Below, in pieces: positions 53,868-60,034 of a DNA stretch of 64,000 nucleotides; position 1 is the first letter of the stretch, and each line of letters starts with the position of its first letter. The notes below the pieces were generated by a model. It saw only the letters and a program-made list of their open reading frames with translations. It made no database searches and was not told the DNA's origin. The stretch lies in NCBI RefSeq assembly GCF_000011065.1, contig NC_004663.1:4030001-4094000 (forward strand), read 5' to 3'. A program made the position numbers and the translations under genes. This DNA comes from Bacteroides thetaiotaomicron VPI-5482 (GTDB taxonomy: Bacteria; Bacteroidota; Bacteroidia; Bacteroidales; Bacteroidaceae).

Positions 53868-54308
53868 TTAATACTTTCGCTGCAGGATTTCTCCCCAGAT
53901 AATAGCGCGGCGGGCTTCTTCTACGGAATGGATGGAGAAATCTTCCTCGCCGGCGGGTTCCGGATGGTCATAGTGGGAACCTTGCTTCGTGTTTCGTTTA
54001 TCTTGTGCGGAACTGTTTGCTATGGATGCAGCCACAGATACTTCTTCTTTTTTCTTTTTCTTTGGCGTTGGTTTGGGAGCCGGTTGTTCCATAGGTATGG
54101 GCTGGAGCAGTTCGTCCAAAGCCCTGCTGCCTCTCCCCCAGAATTCGGGTATGGGAATAGCATCAGGATCTACTTCGACCGGAGACGGTGCAGGCGGGAC
54201 GGGGCGTTTATTCTGAGCCTTTTTCGACTTGTTGTTCTTGCTCACCTCTTTGAATATTCCCACAAGAATGACACCTGCTATCAGGAGAAATTTCAAAAAA
54301 TCTTCCAT
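53868..54308 (-). CDS. Small membrane-anchored hypothetical protein
   Basis: 146 residues. One N-terminal membrane span (DFLKFLLIAGVILVGIFKEV), a Pro/Lys-rich linker (about 35-100, with VPPAPSPVEVDPDAIPIPEFWGRG and a KKKKKEE run) and a short conserved-looking end (DFSIHSVEEARRAIIWGEILQRKY split by variable residues). I know this type as a Bacteroides hypothetical without function. It lies 56 bp before the CoA-transferase start on the same strand, possibly the first gene of that operon. Confidence 0.65.
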   Translation of the reverse strand: MEDFLKFLLIAGVILVGIFKEVSKNNKSKKAQNKRPVPPAPSPVEVDPDAIPIPEFWGRGSRALDELLQPIPMEQPAPKPTPKKKKKEEVSVAASIANSSAQDKRNTKQGSHYDHPEPAGEEDFSIHSVEEARRAIIWGEILQRKY

Positions 54309-54381
54309 TCTGTTTCACTTCTAAATAGTTAATCTGCCAAAGTTACACATTATATCTGGTTTGAGCTAACATTTTGTTATG

Positions 54382-54418
54382 AAAAAAGGGCAGCTTCACA
54401 GCTCCCCTTAATTTTTTT
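54382..54418. terminator. Bidirectional terminator-like hairpin
   Basis: GGGCAGCT (54388-54395) pairs with AGCTCCCC (54400-54407, one mismatch). It is flanked by AAAAAA on the left and TTAATTTTTTT on the right, giving a T-tract on either strand. No gene visibly ends here, because the neighbours diverge from it. It may therefore belong to an unannotated short transcript. Confidence 0.55.
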
Positions 54419-54434
54419 AACCTAAACCTTAACT

Positions 54435-54473
54435 ATGAAAAAATCTAATGTTTCTTTCATTGCACAAATGTGA
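54435..54473 (+). other. Possible 12-codon leader ORF before miaB
   Basis: ATG at 54435, preceded by AACCTAAACCTTAACT, starts a 12-residue frame beginning MKKSNV and ending AQM. It has no recognisable regulatory codons. The stretch 54309-54643 otherwise contains only the hairpin and the miaB promoter. I list it as a candidate, not as a called gene. Confidence 0.2.
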
Positions 54474-54608
54474 AAAATAAAATTAAATTTAGCAAGGATA
54501 TGCCCCGTAAATGTTTATTTCATTAACATTAATTATCAGAATAATGCCTGAACTACAAGTTTTTGCGTTATTTTCGTACCATTTTACCGCTTATTGAATT
54601 CGAAGCCG

Positions 54609-54616
54609 TATCTTTG
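54609..54616 (+). promoter_or_regulatory. Putative -7 element for miaB
   Basis: TATCTTTG, 28 bp before the ATG at 54644. It rules out the longer in-frame start at 54563, which lies upstream of it. Confidence 0.6.
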
Positions 54617-54643
54617 CGGATAAATTTAAAACAAGATTTGAAT

Positions 54644-56011
54644 ATGAACGAATTAACGGGAGCGGACTTTAAATCCGCAACTGCTGATGACAACAAGAAG
54701 TTGTTTATCGAGACTTATGGCTGCCAGATGAACGTGGCGGACAGTGAGGTGATCGCTTCGGTGATGCAGATGGCGGGCTATTCGGTAGCCGAAACGCTGG
54801 AAGAGGCCGACGCAGTGTTTATGAATACCTGCTCTATCCGTGACAATGCGGAGCAGAAGATTCTGAACCGCCTGGAGTTTTTCCACTCGCTGAAGAAAAA
54901 GAAGAAGGCCCTGATTGTAGGCGTACTGGGCTGTATGGCGGAACGGGTGAAGGATGATCTGATTACGAACCATCATGTCGATCTGGTGGTCGGTCCGGAT
55001 GCTTACCTGACGTTGCCTGAGCTGATTGCCGCGGTAGAGGCCGGCGAGAAAGCGATCAACGTAGACCTTTCGACGACCGAGACTTACCGTGATGTGATTC
55101 CGTCGCGTATCTGCGGCAACCACATTTCCGGATTTGTATCCATCATGCGCGGATGCAATAACTTCTGCACCTACTGTATCGTGCCTTATACACGCGGACG
55201 CGAACGCAGCCGTGATGTGGAAAGTATTCTGAATGAAGTGGCCGACCTTGTTGCCAAAGGTTATAAGGAAGTTACCCTGCTGGGGCAGAATGTCAACTCT
55301 TACCGGTTCGAGAAGCCGACGGGCGAAGTGGTTACCTTCCCGATGCTGCTCCGTATGGTGGCCGAAGCTGCTCCGGGCGTGCGCATCCGTTTCACGACTT
55401 CCCATCCGAAGGATATGAGCGATGAAACGCTGGAAGTGATCGCCCAAGTGCCGAATGTGTGCAAGCATATCCACCTCCCTGTGCAGAGCGGCAGCTCCCG
55501 CATCTTGAAACTGATGAACCGCAAATATACCCGTGAGTGGTATCTGGACCGGGTAGCCGCTATCAAGCGTATCATTCCCGATTGCGGACTGACTACCGAT
55601 ATCTTCTCCGGTTTCCATTCCGAAACGGAAGAGGACCATCAGCTCTCGCTTTCTCTGATGGAGGAATGTGGCTATGATGCCGCTTTTATGTTCAAATATT
55701 CCGAACGTCCGGGGACGTATGCGTCGAAGCATCTTGAAGATAATGTGCCCGAAGACGTGAAAGTTCGCCGTCTGAATGAGATTATCGCTTTGCAGAACCG
55801 TCTGTCCGCGGAGTCCAATCAACGTTGCATCGGCAAGACGTATGAAGTGCTTGTAGAAGGCGTTTCCAAACGTTCGCGCGATCAGTTGTTCGGCCGCACG
55901 GAGCAGAATCGGGTGGTGGTGTTCGACAGAGGCACGCACCGTATCGGCGATTTTGTCAATGTGCGGGTGACGGAAGCCAGTTCGGCTACGCTGAAAGGCG
56001 AAGAAGTCTAG
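54644..56011 (+). CDS. miaB: tRNA-2-methylthio-N6-dimethylallyladenosine synthase MiaB
   Basis: 455 residues from the ATG at 54644. UPF0004 domain with the three cluster cysteines C27 (YGCQMN), C63 (NTCSIRDNA) and C97 (GVLGCMAERV); radical SAM domain with RGCNNFCTYCIVPYTRGRERSR; GQNVNSY; C-terminal TRAM domain (about 380-450, GKTYEVLVEGVSKRSRDQLFGRTEQNRVV). It adds the 2-methylthio group to i6A37 of tRNAs. The domain set and RGRERSR motif distinguish it from MtaB and RimO. It is single-gene, with its promoter close upstream. Confidence 0.97.
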   Translation: MNELTGADFKSATADDNKKLFIETYGCQMNVADSEVIASVMQMAGYSVAETLEEADAVFMNTCSIRDNAEQKILNRLEFFHSLKKKKKALIVGVLGCMAERVKDDLITNHHVDLVVGPDAYLTLPELIAAVEAGEKAINVDLSTTETYRDVIPSRICGNHISGFVSIMRGCNNFCTYCIVPYTRGRERSRDVESILNEVADLVAKGYKEVTLLGQNVNSYRFEKPTGEVVTFPMLLRMVAEAAPGVRIRFTTSHPKDMSDETLEVIAQVPNVCKHIHLPVQSGSSRILKLMNRKYTREWYLDRVAAIKRIIPDCGLTTDIFSGFHSETEEDHQLSLSLMEECGYDAAFMFKYSERPGTYASKHLEDNVPEDVKVRRLNEIIALQNRLSAESNQRCIGKTYEVLVEGVSKRSRDQLFGRTEQNRVVVFDRGTHRIGDFVNVRVTEASSATLKGEEV

Positions 56012-56064
56012 TATATTATTCTCGATGTCGGGACTGATTAAAAATCGATAGTATCATAAATTCC

Positions 56065-56082
56065 CCTCCTTCCCGAAGGAGG
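56065..56082. repeat. CCTCCTT/AAGGAGG hairpin element
   Basis: CCTCCTT (56065-56071) pairs with AAGGAGG (56076-56082) around CCCG. It resembles the CCTCC...GGAGG intergenic hairpins common in Bacteroidetes; a similar one occurs inside the DUF4373 gene at 58296-58331. Confidence 0.5.
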
Positions 56083-56152
56083 AGATTTGAGATACTGCCG
56101 ACTTTTTAGTCAGCCCATGCAATATATTAAAGAAGGTATTTCAAAATGAAAT

Positions 56153-56188
56153 GAACCCCGAAAGTCAGACAATAAACTTTCGGGGTTC
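56153..56188. terminator. Hairpin between convergent miaB and S24 genes
   Basis: GAACCCCGAAAG (56153-56164) pairs perfectly with 56177-56188 around a 12-nt loop. It lies 57 bp from the S24 stop and probably ends transcription from both sides. Confidence 0.75.
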
Positions 56189-56245
56189 ACTTCGTTTAAA
56201 CTTTGCCCTTTTCCTCTTTCCGGAGCAAAAGAAGCGTCATTCAAA

Positions 56246-56956
56246 TTACATCATCATGTGTCTGCGGATGGAGAATTTCACGATTGCCATTGCATTGATG
56301 GTGCTGAAAGGGATATCCATTGGGTCGTGATGAGCGTTGTAGCTTACCAGCTTGAGGCATCCTTCCTTTTCCGAGCGGTTCACATACTTCACCGCCAGGT
56401 ACTCGTCTCCTTCGATAGTAAACGAAACCAGATACATTTCGCCGTAAATAAGGTTGCTGAAACTGTTAATCTCTTTAAAGCCTACGATGTCTCCCGATTT
56501 CAGTATCGGATACATGCTGTCGCCACTGATGTAGACGGCTCCGTCACATAAGGGAATGCTTGGAATCTGTATCTTTCCTACCATATACTGTCGCTTGTTG
56601 GTGAGCAACGTTTTCAGATTGGCGGCAGCTGTAATATCATATAGGGCAACGCTGCGGTCGTCCAACGCCTCTACTGTTTTAGGGTTGTGAATCATCTGGA
56701 CCTCACCGCTTGCTAAATCGCTTTTGCATAACTTGGTTTGATGTCTGGGGGTACCCTTCCCAACCAGCAGCCAATTGAGGTCTACATCTCTCATTTTGTT
56801 GAGCAGCAGATGAAAGTCAATCCGGTTTCTGGCGCACCAGTTGGATAATGTTGCACGTGAAACACCTAAGTAACTGGCCAGTTCACTGTCCTTTTTAAAG
56901 TTGAGCGCCTGCTTGGCGCGCTTTACTATTCCCGAAACATCTAGAAATGTATCCAT
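56246..56956 (-). CDS. LexA/CI-like repressor with S24 peptidase domain
   Basis: 236 residues. N-terminal helix-turn-helix (about 20-50, DSELASYLGVSRATLSNWCARN), linker, then an S24 domain (about 125-230) with the Ser-Lys dyad: S147 in ISGDSMYPIL and K190 in EYLAVKYVNR. I see no clear Ala-Gly self-cleavage site ahead of the Ser, so it may sense damage without classical autocleavage. It is transcribed away from the accessory operon and is well placed to repress it (inference). Such regulators are typical of phage and phage-derived loci. Confidence 0.85.
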   Translation of the reverse strand: MDTFLDVSGIVKRAKQALNFKKDSELASYLGVSRATLSNWCARNRIDFHLLLNKMRDVDLNWLLVGKGTPRHQTKLCKSDLASGEVQMIHNPKTVEALDDRSVALYDITAAANLKTLLTNKRQYMVGKIQIPSIPLCDGAVYISGDSMYPILKSGDIVGFKEINSFSNLIYGEMYLVSFTIEGDEYLAVKYVNRSEKEGCLKLVSYNAHHDPMDIPFSTINAMAIVKFSIRRHMMM

Positions 56957-57053
56957 TTTATTCTTGTTTTAAATTAGTGTAAAGATGTTGGAACTTCTTA
57001 TTCGTTCATTGATAGTCAGTTATATAATTTTTTAGCGTTAATTTCTAAAACCG

Positions 57054-57086
57054 TTTGTTTTATGTGAGAAAACTGCTTTATCTTTG
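57054..57086 (+). promoter_or_regulatory. Complete -33/-7 promoter for the accessory operon
   Basis: TTTG (57054-57057), a 21-bp gap, then TATCTTTG (57079-57086): the best match to the Bacteroides TTTG/N19-21/TAnnTTTG promoter in this window. The 25-codon ORF starts 54 bp downstream. It lies in the divergent gap next to the S24 repressor. Confidence 0.75.
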
Positions 57087-57140
57087 TAGCAGCAAACTTA
57101 GAAATATGTTTCAAAAATATAAATTAAAAATAGAATAACC

Positions 57141-57218
57141 ATGAAAAACGGCAAAAAGTTTATGAAAGGTTGTAAAATGCCTCATCCACCCCCTTCCGGA
57201 AGATTCTGTATCGGATGA
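57141..57218 (+). CDS. Predicted 25-residue peptide
   Basis: 25 codons, ATG at 57141 to TGA at 57218. The N-terminal half is basic (MKNGKKFMKGCK); then MPHPPPSGRF and a C-terminal CIG. It has two Cys and no membrane span or signal peptide. It sits 54 bp downstream of the best promoter in the window and directly ahead of the 22-bp array and the CxxC gene, so it is the first thing translated from that message. Proline-rich, Cys-containing mini-ORFs can be leader peptides or functional small proteins; I cannot decide which. No strong ribosome-binding site, as is usual here. Confidence 0.5.
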   Translation: MKNGKKFMKGCKMPHPPPSGRFCIG

Positions 57219-57243
57219 ACACCAGTGATATTGAGTCGGTTTA

Positions 57244-57325
57244 CAGCATCTATATATCCTGCATACAGGAGCTATAGATCCAATACGCTGGCCATATATC
57301 CCCAATATGCAGGAACTATATGTCC
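57244..57325. repeat. 22-bp-period palindrome array, GGAGCTATATATCC family (4 units)
   Basis: Units start at 57244 (CAGCATCTATATATCC), 57266 (CAGGAGCTATAGATCC), 57288 (CTGGCCATATATCCCC) and 57310 (CAGGAACTATATGTCC), exactly 22 bp apart, with 6-bp spacers tgcata, aatacg and aatatg. It is the same family as 15550-15631. It lies inside the predicted leader of the accessory operon, between the 25-codon ORF and the CxxC gene. Confidence 0.8.
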
Positions 57326-57352
57326 GATAATCACATAAACAAATATTTAAGC

Positions 57353-57700
57353 ATGAAAACTTTAAAACGCAAAATCAATATGGAACCTTTAATGAATCAA
57401 TCTCTGCACATTTGCGGGTGCTGCAAACGGGAGCTACCGCATGAGGCCTTTTATACAAACAAACGCACCGGGACCCTTGACAATTATTGCAAGGAGTGTC
57501 GCAAGGCAAACACCCGCAAGCGTCGTGATTTGAGACGATGTACATCATTTGAAAACAAACCTGTTTCTTATCCGGTGATAACCGAGGTGAAAGACCCCGC
57601 TTTGCGGATGCTTCTTATTCTTCATGCCCGTCAGGTTGTGGCAGAAAGTATCTCACGGAAACAAGAAAAAGAAAAACTGAATACGCTATGGGAAGAATAA
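57353..57700 (+). CDS. Small protein with CxxC zinc-ribbon-like motif
   Basis: About 115 residues from the ATG at 57353; in-frame ATGs at 57320 (overlapping the array) and 57383 are alternatives. Two CxxC pairs, CGCCKRELPHEAFYTNKRTG and NYCKECRKANTRKRRDLRR, form a likely zinc knuckle followed by a strongly basic helix, suggesting nucleic-acid binding. It is often seen in Bacteroides ahead of DUF4373 genes. Its stop overlaps the DUF4373 start by 13 bp, so the two are coupled. Confidence 0.65.
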   Translation: MKTLKRKINMEPLMNQSLHICGCCKRELPHEAFYTNKRTGTLDNYCKECRKANTRKRRDLRRCTSFENKPVSYPVITEVKDPALRMLLILHARQVVAESISRKQEKEKLNTLWEE

Positions 57701-58596
57701 AACGGGGACTGGATTATTTCCCCATGAGCACCAGCTTTATGCACGATCGGATGGTGCGCCGAATTATGAGACGTGAAGGTGATTCTGCCTTTGCCACACT
57801 GGTGGAAACGCTGTCGTACATCTATGCCGGGAAAGGGTATTATATCTCTGTCGGTGACGAATTTTACGAGGAGCTTGTGGACAGCCTTTACAGTACGGAA
57901 CTGGATGATGTGAAGCGTATCATCAGTCTGTCCGTGGAATATGGCTTGTTTGATGCCGGACTTTTCCGGCAATACAACATCCTGACTTCCGCCGACATCC
58001 AGCGGCAGTATCTTTTCATCACCAAGCGGCGTAGCAGTGCGCTGATAGAGCCGGACTACTGCCTGCTGGAATCGGAAGAAATCACCTCATACCGTTCGTC
58101 TCAGAGCGGTAAAAGTAGTACGGATGATTCTTTGGATAGCGAATGTGCGGAAGCGTTAAACGGTGATGCTGATCACAAGACCGCCTGTACGGTAACATCA
58201 AGCTTCGATTCTGTAACAATGGAGGATGAAATTGCAACATCGGGTACACAAAACAAAAGAAAACAAATAAAAATAAATCAAAACAAAGTAAACCACCTCC
58301 CTAACCCTCCTCAAGGAGGAGATGAAGGAGGAAAATATTTGAAAAGTAGAACGGCTGTGACACAGGAAGATATTGACTGTCTGCAACCGCCATGCGATGG
58401 TGTGCAGCGTAACTTCCAGGGACTGACAGATAACCTGCGGCTTTACAAAGTTCCGCCTTCCGAACAATATGCCATTATTCTTAAAAGTAACTTCGGAGCT
58501 ATTGGAAACCCTGTTTGGAAAGGATTTAATACCATCCGGGGGAGCAATGGAAAGATCAGATTGCCCGGGCACTACCTGCTGAGTATAATTAATTAA
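57688..58596 (+). CDS. DUF4373 domain-containing protein
   Basis: 302 residues. N-terminal DUF4373 (about 1-110): GLDYFPMSTSFMHDRMVRRIMRREGDSAFATLVETLSYIYAGKGYYI, a winged-helix-like fold found in replication- and phage-related proteins. A variable linker (about 125-225) contains a hairpin-derived stretch (LPNPPQGGDEGGK). The C-terminal part (about 235-302) ends NTIRGSNGKIRLPGHYLLSIIN. The known parts suggest DNA binding as in primosomal or initiator-like proteins; no function is proven. It is closely coupled to the CxxC gene upstream. Confidence 0.75.
   Translation: MGRIKRGLDYFPMSTSFMHDRMVRRIMRREGDSAFATLVETLSYIYAGKGYYISVGDEFYEELVDSLYSTELDDVKRIISLSVEYGLFDAGLFRQYNILTSADIQRQYLFITKRRSSALIEPDYCLLESEEITSYRSSQSGKSSTDDSLDSECAEALNGDADHKTACTVTSSFDSVTMEDEIATSGTQNKRKQIKINQNKVNHLPNPPQGGDEGGKYLKSRTAVTQEDIDCLQPPCDGVQRNFQGLTDNLRLYKVPPSEQYAIILKSNFGAIGNPVWKGFNTIRGSNGKIRLPGHYLLSIIN
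58296..58331. repeat. CCTCC-type hairpin element inside the DUF4373 gene
   Basis: Nested inverted repeats: CCTCC (from 58296) with GGAGG (58327-58331) outside, and CCTCCT (58306-58311) with AGGAGG (58314-58319) inside. It keeps the frame open and encodes the PNPPQGGDEGG linker. Confidence 0.55.
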
Positions 58597-58646
58597 TTTA
58601 TGAACGCACTTTGAAAAAATGATTAGGTCAGTCTGAATAATGCTCC

Positions 58647-58654
58647 TATCTTTG
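58647..58654 (+). promoter_or_regulatory. Putative -7 element for the HU-like gene
   Basis: TATCTTTG, 65 bp before the ATG at 58719. No good -33 box at the right spacing. Confidence 0.5.
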
Positions 58655-58718
58655 CAATGTCATTAAGCTTGAGGACAAAACTAAACGAAATTATTAACAC
58701 AAAAAAACTATTACGATT

Positions 58719-59225
58719 ATGGCAGTATTGTACAAGTCATTCCAGTCTGTTCTGGAAGACAAAAATCACAAAAAAATGTTTCATCCCCGTGTGATATACA
58801 CGGCTAATATCAGCACTTCGCAGATTGCTAAAGAGATTGCCGCTTACTCGTCTCTCTCCCCGGGTGATGTGAAGAATACGCTTGATAACCTGGTGACTGT
58901 GATGGGGCAGCATCTACAAGCATCGGAAAGCGTGTCGCTTGACGGTTTCGGGACTTTCCGCATGGTGATGAAATCCAACGGTAAAGGGGTGGAGACTTCG
59001 GAAGAAGTGTCGGCTGCGCAAGCTTCTCTTACGGTCCGTTTCCTTCCCAACTTCACCAAGAACCCCGATCGGACTACCGCTACCCGCTCTTTGGTGACCG
59101 GTGCGAAGTGTGTGCGCTTCGACCGTACAGACACTCCGGCTTCCGGCAGTGGAAATACAAATAAGCCGGGTGGCGGCGATGGTGGCGAAGGAGGTGGTGA
59201 GGAAGCACCGGACCCGACAGTATAA
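58719..59225 (+). CDS. HU-like DNA-binding protein with Gly-rich tail
   Basis: 168 residues. HU/IHF-type fold (about 1-125) of the divergent Bacteroidetes kind: ISTSQIAKEIAAYSSLSPGDVKNTLDNLVTVMGQHLQASESVSLDGFGTFRM, followed by the LTVRFLPNFTK strand. The last 25 or so residues are low-complexity (GGGDGGEGGGEE). These proteins occur next to amidase genes at many Bacteroides loci; whether they compact DNA or do something else there is unknown. It has its own promoter-like motif. Confidence 0.85.
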   Translation: MAVLYKSFQSVLEDKNHKKMFHPRVIYTANISTSQIAKEIAAYSSLSPGDVKNTLDNLVTVMGQHLQASESVSLDGFGTFRMVMKSNGKGVETSEEVSAAQASLTVRFLPNFTKNPDRTTATRSLVTGAKCVRFDRTDTPASGSGNTNKPGGGDGGEGGGEEAPDPTV

Positions 59226-59305
59226 CCTTTCGTCACAACACAAAATATAAGAACGAACGACTAAACTAAATCGGAAACTTAACTAACTAGTAATCAATTA
59301 TTCAC

Positions 59306-59821
59306 ATGAGAATTATCAATTTGATCGTGGTGCATTGTACCGCCACGCAGGGGAATCGTACGCTTTCTCCGGAGGCTTTGGACCTGATGCACCGCCGCCG
59401 TGGTTTCAACGGAACAGGCTATCACTACTACATCCGCAAAGACGGAACGGTGCATCTTACCCGCCCTGTCGAACGCATCGGTGCACACGCAAAAGGTTTT
59501 AATGCCAGCAGTATCGGAATCTGCTATGAAGGCGGTCTGGACTGTCGGGGACGCCCGGCAGACACCCGGACACCGGAACAGCGTGCTACGCTTCGGCTGC
59601 TGATTCATCAGCTGCTGGAGGTATTCCCCAGCTGCCGGGTGTGCGGGCATCGGGATCTCTCGCCGGACAGGAACGGTAATGGAGAGATAGAACCGGAAGA
59701 GTGGATGAAGGCGTGTCCGTGCTTTGATGCCGAGCAGGAATTTAAAGAATTTGCGGCAGAAGACACGGAAGAAACACAGAGTAAACTAAACTATTTACAG
59801 AACAAGAAAGGAGGTAAATGA
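59306..59821 (+). CDS. N-acetylmuramoyl-L-alanine amidase (amidase_2 type)
   Basis: 171 residues, no signal peptide. The zinc-amidase features are IVVHCTATQ (H10), GYHYYIRKDGTVHLTRPVERIGAHAKGFN (with the second His region), SIGICYEGG, and the third ligand area CGHRDLSPDRNGNG. It would cut the bond between MurNAc and the stem peptide. Lacking an export signal, it resembles phage endolysins and could need the small membrane protein encoded next to reach the wall (inference). Its stop overlaps the next start. Confidence 0.9.
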   Translation: MRIINLIVVHCTATQGNRTLSPEALDLMHRRRGFNGTGYHYYIRKDGTVHLTRPVERIGAHAKGFNASSIGICYEGGLDCRGRPADTRTPEQRATLRLLIHQLLEVFPSCRVCGHRDLSPDRNGNGEIEPEEWMKACPCFDAEQEFKEFAAEDTEETQSKLNYLQNKKGGK

Positions 59822-59922
59822 TGGCAATGAAGAGATCTGTATGGGATATGATCCTGAAGGTGGTTATCGCGGTAGCGTCGGCTGTGGCAGGCGTATTGGG
59901 TGCTAATGCGATGAATCTGTAA
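59821..59922 (+). CDS. Smalltalk protein (33-residue membrane protein)
   Basis: 33 codons. A strong GGAGG lies 6 bp before the ATG at 59821, rare for this genome; ATG at 59818 or 59827 is also possible. MAMKRSVWDMILK leads into one hydrophobic helix (VVIAVASAVAGVLGANAM). I recognise it as the 'smalltalk' family, short Bacteroidetes proteins encoded beside amidases. Its single span next to an amidase is reminiscent of a holin or spanin-like partner, but no function is established. Confidence 0.8.
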   Translation: MAMKRSVWDMILKVVIAVASAVAGVLGANAMNL

Positions 59923-59939
59923 GAGAAGTAATTAACGGG

Positions 59940-59987
59940 AACTCCCTGTCATGGGAATATGCGCGCTACTTTATCGGGCAGGGAGTT
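59940..59987 (+). terminator. Hairpin terminator after the smalltalk gene
   Basis: AACTCCCTG (59940-59948) pairs with CAGGGAGTT (59979-59987), followed by TCTTAG. It separates the amidase operon from the RHS-like genes. Confidence 0.65.
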
Positions 59988-60034
59988 TCTTAGTATTGTG
60001 ATTTTATTTAAGAAACTATTATATATCAAAGAAT

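Noticed and set aside
54653..55939. A 428-codon open frame on the minus strand opposite miaB
   Set aside because: miaB has every family motif in the plus frame; the antisense frame has no recognisable domain, and its His/Arg-rich composition is that of a codon-bias shadow.
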